Below, piece by piece: positions 1 to 10,200 of a stretch of DNA of 64,000 nt (positions are counted from its first letter, which is position 1; each line of letters opens with the position of its first letter). Where the stretch lies: assembly GCF_000576635.1 (NCBI RefSeq), contig NZ_AVFL01000006.1:224503-288502 (forward strand), in the 5' to 3' direction. The notes under the pieces were generated by a model. It worked only from the letters and a program-made list of their open reading frames with translations, did not search any database and had not been told where the DNA came from. Source of the stretch: Skermanella stibiiresistens SB22. GTDB lineage: Bacteria; Pseudomonadota; Alphaproteobacteria; Azospirillales; Azospirillaceae. The position numbers were made by a program, and so were the translations under genes.

Positions 1-1583
1 ATGTGCAGGTGGATGTCGGCGGTGTCGAAGTACTTGTCGTCATGGGTGATCGCGATGACCGTGACCCCTTCCGCCCGCAGCATCGGCAGGATGGTCCGGT
101 AGAACTTCTCGCGGAAATAAGGGTCCTGATCGGCCGCCCATTCGTCGAAGACGTAGATCGGCTTCCGCTCCAGCAACGCGGCGATCAGGGCCAGCCGCTT
201 GCGCTGGCCACCGGAAAGATTGACATTGGTGAAACGGCGGTCCTCGATCCGGGACTTGTGGCCCATCTCCAGGATGTCGAACAGGCGGTCGGCGTAATCC
301 TGGTCGATCGGTCCCATCCCGTACAACTCCTTGAATAGGTGGTTGTCGGCGAAGACGGTCGCGAAGAGGTCGCGGTAGGCCAGCAGGTTGGAGGCGTCGA
401 TCACGCCGCCATCCAGCCGCACCGCCCCGCGGTCGGGCCGGTACAATCCCGTCAGGAGGCGGATCATCGTCGTCTTGCCCGAACCGTTGCCGCCCGTGAG
501 GAAGACGACTTGGCCGCGTTGCACCGTCAGGTTGATGGGGCCGACGACGAAGCCACCTTCGCCGGAAGCGTGGCGATGCTGGTAGAAGAGATGGTCCAGC
601 CGCAGGGTCTCGAACCCGCCAAACGGCGCCGACTGGGGGAAACGCTCGCTCTCCAAGGCCAGCAGCCGGGTCTTGAGCGACAGGATCGACTTGGCCGAGG
701 CGTTGGCGTTGGCGAAGTTCGGCAGGGCCGAGATGATCGACGACACCGGACCGATCAGGAACAGGGACGACGTCGTCGTCATGACGACGACCTTGATGAA
801 GGTCGGGCTGAGCACCGGGACGATGAACACCATCAGGCCGGTCAGCAGGAAGAACGTGACCTGCGACAGGACGAAGGCGCGGGAATAGAGCATCATGATC
901 GTGACGCGGTGACCCGACAGGCCATGGGCCAGCGAGCCGAAGGCTTCCGCCAGCTCGGCGCCGCGCGCCTGGCTCATCTTCACTTCCTTGATCCCGTCGA
1001 TCAGGTCGTTGACGTGGGTCACCAGCTCGTTTTCCTTGACGTAGGCCTCCGCCAGCTGGAGCTGGATCGTCTTGGCGCAGGCGAAGTGGATCATCATGCC
1101 CACGACGGTGCAGGAGACCCACAGCAGGAAGGCCGTCATGGACAGCCAGGCCATGTAGATCAGGCTGCAAAAGACCAGCACGACCGCCTGCATGGCGACC
1201 ACCAGCGGTGGCACCGAGTTGCCGACGATCCTCAGCTCGCGGCTGATGCAGGCGAACAGCTCGGAGCGGCTGACGCTCTCCACCTGGGCCAGTCCGACAC
1301 CGCGGATGGTCTCGAACAGGCCGGTCCGATACTCGCGGATCGTCCGCTCGACATTGCTGGAGACCAGATACATCAGACGGTGCTGCACGATCACGAAGAC
1401 CAGGATGGCGATCCCGAACAGCACCGCGAAGCGCAGCAACTCCTCGCGGTCGCCGACCACCTCGGTCGCTGCGTTGATGGTCGCCAGCACCAGCGTGTTG
1501 GACAATCCGGCCAGCAGCGCCAGCAGGGCCAAGCCGCGCCGGTTCTCCATCATGTGATGGCGGAGAAGCTGGAACAGGGGCAT
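1..1583 (-). CDS. PvdE/SyrD-type (cyclic peptide export) ABC transporter, 3' end cut by window edge
   Basis: Half-transporter with an N-terminal membrane domain fused to an ATPase domain, reading from ATG at 1583 leftward past base 1 (527 codons visible). The ATPase has a Walker A motif (GGNGSGKTT, residues 364-372), a canonical signature LSGGQ (456-460), and the hallmark DEWAADQDP at about 480, followed by an ITHDD switch. That Walker B extension is characteristic of the pyoverdine/syringomycin exporter family (PvdE, SyrD, TIGR01194-like). It starts 34 bases after the SPFH gene on the same strand, with AGGA upstream, so it is probably the last gene of that operon. A clear paralogue lies at 33337-34992 with matching motif spacing. 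The exported substrate is unknown and no NRPS gene is visible here. The extreme C-terminus is missing only because the window ends. Confidence 0.9.
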   Translation of the reverse strand, partial: MPLFQLLRHHMMENRRGLALLALLAGLSNTLVLATINAATEVVGDREELLRFAVLFGIAILVFVIVQHRLMYLVSSNVERTIREYRTGLFETIRGVGLAQVESVSRSELFACISRELRIVGNSVPPLVVAMQAVVLVFCSLIYMAWLSMTAFLLWVSCTVVGMMIHFACAKTIQLQLAEAYVKENELVTHVNDLIDGIKEVKMSQARGAELAEAFGSLAHGLSGHRVTIMMLYSRAFVLSQVTFFLLTGLMVFIVPVLSPTFIKVVVMTTTSSLFLIGPVSSIISALPNFANANASAKSILSLKTRLLALESERFPQSAPFGGFETLRLDHLFYQHRHASGEGGFVVGPINLTVQRGQVVFLTGGNGSGKTTMIRLLTGLYRPDRGAVRLDGGVIDASNLLAYRDLFATVFADNHLFKELYGMGPIDQDYADRLFDILEMGHKSRIEDRRFTNVNLSGGQRKRLALIAALLERKPIYVFDEWAADQDPYFREKFYRTILPMLRAEGVTVIAITHDDKYFDTADIHLH

Positions 1584-1617
1584 GGGGAGATCCTGGACGT
1601 TCCTCACCGCGGGCGTC

Positions 1618-2874
1618 CTACTTCGCTTTCTCGGGCTTTTGGTCGGGGGGCTTGCGGTCGGAGCCCACCTGCTCGGGCTTGTTCAGGGCCTCGGCCTTGT
1701 TCGGGGTTTCGGCCTTGCCGGCCTTCTCGCCGGCGTCGCCGGTGGGCGCCGGCTTGGGGGTGGCCAGGGCCGCGACCTTGGCCTTGGAGGCGGTATCCTC
1801 GGCGTTATGGGAGGTCAGCGCCGGGTCGCCCTTGGTGTCGGGTGTCGCGCGGGGATCCGCCACAGGCTCCACCGCTTGGCCCGCCGTGGAGCCCACCGCC
1901 GGAGCGGCGGTGTCGGCGCCGGTGTTGAGGATCAGCGGCATGCCGTTCTGGCCGGAACCGATGACGACCACCTTGGCGTTGGACGAGCGGGCCAGCTCCA
2001 GGGTGGCCTCGATGCCGCGCCAGCGCAGGTAGTTCTCGGTGATGCCGTTGTTGATGGTGTCCTGGAAACTCTTGATGCCTTGAGCCTCGACCTGCTTCCG
2101 CTGGCTTTCGAAGATCTCGCGCTGCAGGCGGAATTCGTATTCCTGGGCGAACTGGTCCTGCTGCACCTTGCGCTCGATCGATTGGACCAGCGCCTCGGGA
2201 AGTTCGACGTTCCGGATCAGGACGTCCTGAACGTAGACATAGCCGCGCAACGTCTCGTCCGAGCCGCCGACGGTGGCGTTGGCGCTGGAATCCCGAGCAC
2301 CTATAACGCCTCGGTACATCAGGCGGTCGACCAACTGGTCGTAGATCTCCTCCTGGATCTTCTGGCGGCGTTGGGCGTAAAGCTCGTCGGCCTTGTAGCG
2401 CGAGATGATCTCGCGCACGACCGAGCCCACCTCGGGCACGATCAGGCTGTTGAGATAGTCGGCCCCGATCGTCTGGTGCAGCACGCCCAGATAGGTGTTG
2501 ATCAGGCGGTAGCGGATGGTGATGTCGGTGGTGACCAGCAGTCCGTCATTGGCGATCGAGCCATAGGACCGCGAGTCCTCCTTCAGCCGCATGTCGTAGA
2601 CTTCGATCCTGTCCCACGGAAAGATCAGGTTGAAGCCTTCCGGCAAGGCCGGGAGCAACTGGGTGCCGCCGTCGAAGCGTTTCCACAGCACGCCACCATG
2701 ACCGGCCGGGATGAAGTAGACGATCGCCGGCAGGAAATAGATGAGGGCGAACAGCATGACCAGGAAACCGATCATCATGTTGCGGCGCTCACGGGCGAGC
2801 CAGGCCTTGAAGCTGGAGCGTGGCCTGGTTTGGGCGTTGCCGCCGCCGATGTCGGTTTCGGTGATGACTGTCAT
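1618..2874 (-). CDS. SPFH/band-7 domain membrane protein
   Basis: A 418-residue protein with a cytosolic N-terminus of about 32 residues, one strong membrane helix (about 33-56), and an SPFH (prohibitin/stomatin/HflK-like) domain from about 60 to 250. A charged coiled-coil stretch rich in Glu, Gln and Arg follows, then an Ala/Pro/Lys-rich low-complexity tail from about 325. SPFH proteins oligomerise into membrane rings that organise microdomains or chaperone membrane complexes. A strong Shine-Dalgarno (GGGAGG) sits 9 bases before the ATG. It lies between a two-helix mini-protein and an ABC exporter, suggesting it scaffolds one of these partners; that role is inference. The long disordered tail is not part of the core family. 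Confidence 0.85.
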   Translation of the reverse strand: MTVITETDIGGGNAQTRPRSSFKAWLARERRNMMIGFLVMLFALIYFLPAIVYFIPAGHGGVLWKRFDGGTQLLPALPEGFNLIFPWDRIEVYDMRLKEDSRSYGSIANDGLLVTTDITIRYRLINTYLGVLHQTIGADYLNSLIVPEVGSVVREIISRYKADELYAQRRQKIQEEIYDQLVDRLMYRGVIGARDSSANATVGGSDETLRGYVYVQDVLIRNVELPEALVQSIERKVQQDQFAQEYEFRLQREIFESQRKQVEAQGIKSFQDTINNGITENYLRWRGIEATLELARSSNAKVVVIGSGQNGMPLILNTGADTAAPAVGSTAGQAVEPVADPRATPDTKGDPALTSHNAEDTASKAKVAALATPKPAPTGDAGEKAGKAETPNKAEALNKPEQVGSDRKPPDQKPEKAK

Positions 2875-3025
2875 GCGACTAAACCTCCCAAGCGGAACCG
2901 GCGCGTGACCGCGGTTCCAGCTCTGGACTCAAGTGACGATTGGCGATCCGCCCGGGGATGCCCGGTGCGGAATCCGTGAGGATTGGGAAATGGTCGCCGC
3001 CGAAGGCGCGTGGAAAGCCGGAGGA

Positions 3026-3208
3026 TCAGGCTTCCACTGGTTGTGGTTTCGGCCGGCGCGACGTGACGATCAGGAAGACCAGGGCGATGATCGGCGTTAC
3101 GAACAGGGCGACCGCGAAGTAGAGCAGGAACCCACCCCGGCGGCCGAGGGCGAAAAGCCCCGTCACGACGCAGATCAGGAAGTAGAGCACGGGAAAGGTG
3201 CTCATCAT
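3026..3208 (-). CDS. small two-helix membrane protein, function unknown
   Basis: A 60-residue protein that is almost entirely hydrophobic, with helices at about residues 5-22 and 26-48 separated by a short Gly/Arg loop (LGRRGG), and a short charged tail. Two ATG codons are adjacent (3208 and 3205); AGAGG lies 6-9 bases upstream. It sits between the DUF697 gene (65 bases upstream) and the SPFH gene on the same strand, so it is likely translated from the same transcript. It matches no family I can name; it could be an accessory subunit of the neighbouring SPFH or ABC protein. The overlapping frame at 2871-3311 lacks any recognisable domain. Confidence 0.6.
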   Translation of the reverse strand: MMSTFPVLYFLICVVTGLFALGRRGGFLLYFAVALFVTPIIALVFLIVTSRRPKPQPVEA

Positions 3209-3273
3209 GTGCCACCTCTTGGCGGGAAGTCCCGGCGCGGATAGCGCCCGCGCCGGGGATGGTCCAATCCGCG

Positions 3274-3801
3274 TCAGGCGGAAACGGCGACCTTTTCCGA
3301 GTTGACGACATCCGCCTTGTAGGCCTTCGCCTCGGCCTCGACTTCCGAAGCCTCCGCCTTGGCCTGATCCACTTCCGTCCGGAACATGGCGCGCATCTTC
3401 TCGATGTTGATGTCGATCATCGTGCCGCCGGACTCGAAGTGCTTGGTGAACAGCCGGCCCAGCGCGATCGTGGTCGCGGTCGACAGACCCGGCATCACGA
3501 CGCCGCCCAGGACGGAACCAACCACCGGAACCAGCTTCAGGATCGAGCCGACGATCGGCATGGCGCTGGCGGCGAACGGCAGACCACCGCCGATCAGGCT
3601 GGCGACGATCGACCGGCTGCGCTGCTGGGAAAACGGAACCTCGTAAAGTTTCGAGAGCTCCTGCAACATGTTGATCTGGACGCCAACGACGGCGGCGAGG
3701 TCAACGAAGGGGACGGGAACCAGTCCGAAGCCAGCGGCCATGATCGCGTGATGCTTTACGATCATCTTGGCACGGGAATTCAATTCTTCACGCTCAAGCA
3801 T
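3274..3801 (-). CDS. DUF697 family membrane-associated protein
   Basis: A 175-residue protein matching the DUF697 pattern: an N-terminal helix with IVKHHA, then the GLVPVPFVDLAA segment, a QINML helix, a Gly-rich hydrophobic stretch (about 68-115) and the sequence LGRLFTKHFESGGT near 130. The C-terminus (about 140-175) is a charged Ala/Glu/Lys helix. DUF697 domains often accompany GTPases or membrane stress proteins, but their biochemical role is not established. The ATG at 3801 has GGAG seven bases upstream. It is the first gene of a four-gene minus-strand operon that diverges from the giant secreted protein gene. No GTPase domain is fused or adjacent. Confidence 0.8.
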   Translation of the reverse strand: MLEREELNSRAKMIVKHHAIMAAGFGLVPVPFVDLAAVVGVQINMLQELSKLYEVPFSQQRSRSIVASLIGGGLPFAASAMPIVGSILKLVPVVGSVLGGVVMPGLSTATTIALGRLFTKHFESGGTMIDINIEKMRAMFRTEVDQAKAEASEVEAEAKAYKADVVNSEKVAVSA

Positions 3802-4242
3802 TCAAATCTCCGCCGTATTACAGTGTCGTGCATTCCAACCGAGAAATCGCCACCGGCAGGTGAACATCAGGAGTGCCATCACTCCAACGAATTTCAGCAC
3901 CCTGCATCAGAAGCCACTAATCGATTTCGTCTACCCGAGCCACATGACGCGTCTATGATCGGCTTATCTTTAAGATCATAATACACGCGATATATAACTT
4001 CAGTAGCCAGCCATTTGCCGGTGGAGAATACTGGCGTACTTACTAATGAACGATTAACTGTTAACCAACCCCAGTTGGTGATCGGCGTCGCGCTTCGGCC
4101 TTTCCGATCCCGTTATTTGACCCGATCGCCCATCCATTAACGAGCCGTCAAGGTAAGAAACTTAGTTTCATAGCAATCTAATAGTTCGTCGCGTTGGCTT
4201 CGGGTCCGGCACGATGTTTCCTGCATTTCTGACGGCGAAAAG
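3802..4242. promoter_or_regulatory. divergent intergenic region between DUF697 operon and giant protein gene
   Basis: 441 bases without a gene and clearly richer in A+T than the flanks. It must hold promoters for both directions. Visible features are an inverted repeat ACCAAC/GTTGGT (4064-4079), a run with two TTAA-type elements (4054-4066), and the palindrome GAAACTTAGTTTC (4157-4169). I could not assign a convincing -35/-10 pair. Confidence 0.6.
4157..4169. promoter_or_regulatory. 13-bp palindrome, possible operator
   Basis: GAAAC-TTA-GTTTC, with perfect 5-base arms around a 3-base spacer, lies 74 bases upstream of the start codon of the giant protein. Position and symmetry suit a dimeric regulator, but no cognate regulator gene is adjacent. 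Short palindromes arise by chance in AT-rich DNA, so this is tentative. Confidence 0.3.
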
Positions 4243-7200
4243 ATGCAAAACGACTTGGATCGCGTGAACGATTCTCCTGAAGCCGGTTCGGAGGACGGGC
4301 TTCTCGCGTCCAGTCAGGAAAGCTTGATTCCGCCCGATATCGCCGATCAAGCCATGGCGGCCATCCTCGGCGGTCAGGGCGACATCGGCGCGGCGCAGCG
4401 GAAACTCGCCGACGCCTTGGCGAAGAACGGGCTGTCCGCCGACGACAGCGGGCGTTTCGCCGAGTTGTGGATGAAGACCTTCATCGCCGAGGTCGCCGGT
4501 GGCGGGGCGGCCGAGGGAGCGACGCTGGAAGCCGGACGCGTCCTCGAATCGTCGTTGGCGCAGCAGGCGCGAAGCCAACCCGCTCCAGGCATGGAGCTTG
4601 AACTGGCGCTGGCACAGGGCAAGGACATCCGGCATCTGATCTCCGATGGCGCGACGCCGTCGGAGTCGTTGGCCCACGCGCTGGGAGCGGCGGGAACCAT
4701 CGGCGACGCGGCGCCGGGCGCGCCGGCCAGCGCCGTGACCGTTCCCTTGACGCCAGCCGACAAGCTGGCACAGGCACTGGCGTCCGGTGGCGGAGTCGGA
4801 ACCGCCGTGGATGCCCTTGATGTTTCCGGCGATGGCTTCGCGGCTGCCCTCGAATCGTCGCTCTCCCGAGGCGCCGACATCGGCGGGGCCGTCGGCCAAG
4901 CGTCGGCGGAAGCCGCGAGCGTGGCGGCACGCGTGGAGCTGCTCGCGGTTCCCCAATCGACGGGCGACCGCCTGCTCACGGCGCTGTCCAATCAGGCCGG
5001 CCCGGAAGGTGCCGCGACGGCGTCGGACATGGGAGGCGCCGCGTTCGCCGCGACGCTGGGCGAAAGCTTGGCCCAGGGGTCGAATGCCCAGGCGGCCTTG
5101 GAAGCATCGCTCCAGACGGATAGGCTGGCGGCATCCGTCGAATCAGGCGCCAGCGTGCCCTTGAGTTCGACGGACAAGCTGATCGCCGCGTTGTCGTCTG
5201 GCGGCGCCGCCGCTGATCAGGCGGTGAGGAGTTTCGCGGACGCGTCCAGCGACGCCTTCGTGGCACAGCTTGGATCCGCCCTGGCCGGTGGAAGCGACGC
5301 CGCCAGCGCGCTCACCGGAGCGCGCCAGAGTGCGGCCACGGCCACCGACATCGCCACCGCGTCGGTTCAGGGGGTGCAGGCGAACCCGCTGATGGCCGCC
5401 TTGGCGAGTGGCCAGAACGCCGCTGAAGCCATCGGCGGCGCTGGCGGAGGGGGTGCCTTCGGAGCGGCCCTGGGAGAAGCCTTGGCACAGGGACAGCCGC
5501 TGACCCAGGCCCTGGCGGCGGCGAGCCAAGCGGACGCCGTTGCCCAGGGCAACGCCGATCAGGCGGTCGTGCCCGTTTCCGCCGAGGATCAGGCTTTGGC
5601 CGCCATGGCCGCTCCGGCGGCCGCCGAGGATCAGCAAGCCTCGCCGGCTGGCGAGGCGGCGGGTGGCGAGACGCAGGTCGCGGAAGCGTCGGCCGAAGGC
5701 GAACCCGGAGCCGACAAGGGCGGTGCCGACACCGAGGCCGCCGCCGATGACGCTGGCTCCGAAGGCGAAGGAAGCGCCGACGCGGAGCAGGTGGCCGACG
5801 CGGGGGATGGTGGCGGCGATGGTGAGGGTGCGGACGGGACGGGCGATGGCGATGCCCCGGCTGATGGCTCATCCGATGCGGCAGCGGATGCTGGAACCGG
5901 AAGCCAGGGTGAAGCCCCCCCTGCCCCGCCGAGTGCTGGCATGGCTTCCTTGCCGGGCTTGGCGGTTGGCGCCTCGCCCGCCTCGCGTCCCGCGGATGCG
6001 GTGGTGTCGTCGGCCAAAGCCGAGACGGCGCTGACGCTGGCGACGAAAGCCTCCTATTCGAACGACAGCCGGCCGGTCACGACGGTCGTGAATACCCAAA
6101 AGCCGGCGCCGGTCGATCCGGAGAACCCCGCGGGCCCAACCGATCCCGTCGCCCCCCTGGAACCGGCACCCCTGGAGCCGGGGACGCCGACGACCCCGAT
6201 CGAACCGGTGACGCCCTCCAGACCGGTGGTGCCGGTGGTGCCCGCGCCTCCGACGGTGCCAGCCACACCCCTGGAACCGGGAATCCCAAGCGATCCGGTA
6301 AGCGAGCCGGAAGTGGCGCTTCATCCGCCGGTCCTTCGGCCCGATTTCGACGGATCGGCTTTGGCGAAGGCGCTGGCGGTCGCCGAGAACGCGGCGGCCC
6401 CGGCCGGTTTCACCGTCTTCCAGGCGGTTGAGCGGATCTTCGCTCCGGGTGCCCAGGATGGCCATCTGGCCGGAATGGCGATCGTGTCGAACGCCGGAAC
6501 GACCGGGGGAGTCTGGCAATACAGCTTGGACGGCTCGACCTGGATCTCCATCGGCGCGGTGAGTTCGACGGACGCCTTGGTGCTGCCGGCGACGGCGCTG
6601 CTGCGGTTCGTCCCTGAAAAAGGTTTCAACGGCACGTCGGGCGGCCTTGGCGTGCGGGCGTTGGATGGTTCGTGGACCGGGGACCTCGCCGGGGCCGGCA
6701 TCTCCAGCGAGACGGCGGCGCTCACGACCTGGATCACCCCGGTCAACGACGCACCCGTGGCGCTTGGCTGGTCGGCGAACCTGCCCGCCATCACCGAGGA
6801 TGCCACGGCCGCCGCCGCTGGAACGACGGTATCGGCCCTGTTCCAGGATCTGTTCTCGGATGCCGCCGACGAGGTGCTGGGTGGTTCGTCGGCCAACGCG
6901 CTGGCGGGGATCGCGGTGGTGGCGAACGGCGCCACCAGCGAAGGGGCTTGGCAGTACTGGGATGGTGTCGCCTGGACGGATGTCGGCGACGTCTCGGCGG
7001 CATCCGCCCTGCTGATCAAGGCTGGCGACAGCCTTCGCTTCGTTCCGGCTGCGAATTGGAACGGCGCCGTGCCCGCCTTGAGCGTCCATCTGGTCGATGA
7101 TTTCGCCGGGACCATACTCAGCGGCACTCGGATCGACCTGACCGCCGTTGGCACGGGTGGAGCGACACCCTATGGCCTCGACACCATCGCCTTGAGCGGC

Positions 7201-10200
7201 GCGGTCGCCGCGGTGAACGACGCGCCCGTCGCTCTCGGCTCCCTGGCCGCCCTGCCCGTCATCGGCGAAGACGATGGCGGTTCGGCGGGCGCCACCGTGT
7301 CGGCCTTGTTCGGTGCCCTGTTCTCGGACGCGGCGGACGCGGTGACGGGTGGTTCCGCCGCCCACATGATGGCGGGTATCGCCGTGGTCGCCAACGCCGC
7401 GACGTCCGAAGGTGTCTGGCAGTATTGGGACGGTGCGGCTTGGACGGATATCGGAGCGGTCTCGACCGCGTCCGCGCTGGTGATCAAGGCGGTGGACAGC
7501 CTGCGCTTCGTTTCGGCGGCCAATTGGAACGGCACGGCGCCCGCCCTGGCTGTCCACTTGATCGACGACTCTGCGGGCGATGTGGCGACGGGAACGCGCG
7601 TGGACCTCTCCCTGATGGGCACGGGCGGCGGGACGCGTTTCAGCGCCGAGACCATCGCGTTGAATGGCGTGGTCGCGGCGGTCAACGACGCTCCCATCGC
7701 TATTGGCACATCGGCCGTCTTGCCCGCCATCGCGGAAGACGATGCCGATCCGGCGGGCGCCACCGTGTCGGCCCTGTTCGCGGACCTGTTCTCGGACGCG
7801 GCGGATGCCGTGATCGGCGGTTCGGGCGCCAACGCCTTGGCGGGAGTGGCCGTGATCGCCAATCCCGCCACATCGGAAGGCGTCTGGCAGTATTGGAACG
7901 GCGCCGCCTGGGCTGATATCGGAACCGTGTCCTCCGCCTCGGCCTTGGTGATCAAGGCAAGCGACAGCCTGCGCTTCGTCCCGACGGCCAACTGGAACGG
8001 CGCGGCACCAGGCTTGACCGTTCATCTGATCGATGATTCGGCTGGACCAGCGATCACCGGAACGCGGGTCGATCTTTCACTTTCCGGAACTGGCGGAGCG
8101 ACGCCGTACAGCGCGGGGACAATCAACCTGTATGACGCCGTCACCGCCAACAGCGACGCGCCCGTGGCCCTCGGTCCCTCCGCCGCCCTGCCCGGCATCG
8201 CCGAGGATGAAACCGATCCGGCGGGTGCGACCGTGTCGGCCTTGTTCTCGGACCTGTATTCCGACGACGGTGACGCGTTCGCCGGTGTGGCGGTGGTGTC
8301 CAACGCCGCGACGGCGGAAGGCACGTGGCAGTATTGGAACGGGGCCGCGTGGACGGATGTCGGCGTGGTGTCCTCCTCGTCCGCCTTGGTGATCGGGAGC
8401 GCCGATAGCCTGCGCTTCGTCCCGGCGGCGAATTGGAACGGCACCACGCCAACCCTGACCGTCCACCTGATCGACGGTTCCAAGGGCGCCGCCGCCAGTG
8501 GAACGAGGGTCGACCTGACGATCGGCGGCACGGGCGGCGCCACGCCGTATAGCCTCGATACCATCGCCTTGAGCGGGTCGATCTCTCCCATCAATGACGC
8601 GCCGGTGGCGGGTGGCGCGACGGTGACATTCCCCACCCTGGTCGAGGACGCCGCCGACCCCGCGGGTGCCACTGTGTCGTCCCTGTTCAGCGACCTGTTT
8701 TCCGACGAGGCCGACGCGGTGGCGGGAGGATCCTCCGCCGATCCGCTGGCTGGCGTCGCGGTGATCGGTAACGCCGCCGCGTCCGAAGGGGTTTGGCAAT
8801 ACTGGAATGGTTCGGCCTGGACAAACGTCGGAGCGGTATCGTCCACCTCCGCCCTGCTGATCGCCGCGGGAGACAGCCTGCGCTTCGTTCCGGCGGCCAA
8901 CTGGAACGGCGTCACGCCAAGCCTGATCGTCCATCTGGTCGATGGTTCCGCCGGTGCCGTCACGACGGGTGCGCTGGTCGATCTCTCGCTGACCGGGACG
9001 GGCGGCAACACCGCCATCAGCGCCGATACGATCGCCTTGAACGGCTTGGTCACGCCGGTCAACGACGCGCCCGTCGCGGGTGGCGGGGCGATCGCGCTGC
9101 CCGGCATCGCCGAGGACGCCGCCGATCCCGCCGGGGCGACGGTGTCGTCGCTGTTCGGGGATCTGTTCTCCGATACCGCCGACATCGTGGTGGGAGGCTC
9201 CTCCTCCAACAGTCTCGCCGGTGTCGCCGTGGTCGCCAATGCCGCCACGGCCGAGGGCGCCTGGCAGTTTTGGAATGGGTCCGCCTGGCTGGATGTCGGG
9301 GCGGTTTCATCAGCGTCCGCGCTGGTGGTCAACTCGGCCGGCAGCCTGCGCTTTCTCCCCGCCGCCAACTGGAACGGCGCGCCTCCCGCCCTCGCCGTCC
9401 ACCTGATCGATGACTCGGCGGGTGGCGTGATCAGCGGAGCGCGGATCGACCTTTCCGCCACCGGAACGGGCGGCGCCACGCCTTACAGCGTGGGCACGAT
9501 CCAGGTGAACACCGCGGTCGCGGCGGTCAACGACGCGCCTGTCGCCCTTGGCGCCTCGGTCGAGCTGCCGACGGTGGCCGAAGACTCGGGCGATCCAGCG
9601 GGCGCCCTGGTGTCGGCCCTGCTCGCGGATCTGTTCTCCGATGCCGCCGACGGCGTGACGGGTGGCTCCTCCGCCGACGCGTTCGTCGGGGTCGCGGTGG
9701 TCGGCAACGCCGCGACCGACGAGGGTTCCTGGCAATACTGGAACGGAGCCGCCTGGATGGAGGTTGGGGCGGTTTCGGCCAGCTCGGCCCTTGTGATCTC
9801 GGCTGGCGACAGCCTGCGCTTCGTCCCGGCGGCCAATTGGAATGGCGCCGTGCCCGCCCTGAACGTTCATTTGATCGACGCTTCCGCCGGCGATGCGGCG
9901 ACGGGAACGCGCGTCGATGTTGCTGTGTCGGGTACCGGGGGCGCCACGCCCTACAGTGCCACGGCCATCTCCTTGACTGGGACGGTAGCCTCCGTCAACG
10001 ACGCTCCGGTGGCGCTGGGGGCGGTGGTGACCCTGCCCAGCGTGCCGGAAGACACGTCCGAGACCGCGGGATCGACGGTGGCCGCCCTCTTCGCCGAACT
10101 GTTCTCCGATGCCGCCGACGCGGTCGTGGGAGGATCATCGGCCAGCGCGCTTGCCGGTGTGGCGGTCATCGGCAACGCCGCGGCGGGTGAAGGCTCCTGG

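Noticed and set aside
40..1170. Minus-strand frame of 376 codons at the left edge
   Set aside because: It is a different frame of the ABC exporter gene; the true frame gives Walker A, LSGGQ and DEWAADQ motifs.
4054..4066. CtrA-type box in the divergent promoter region
   Set aside because: The two TTAA elements are only three bases apart, not seven.
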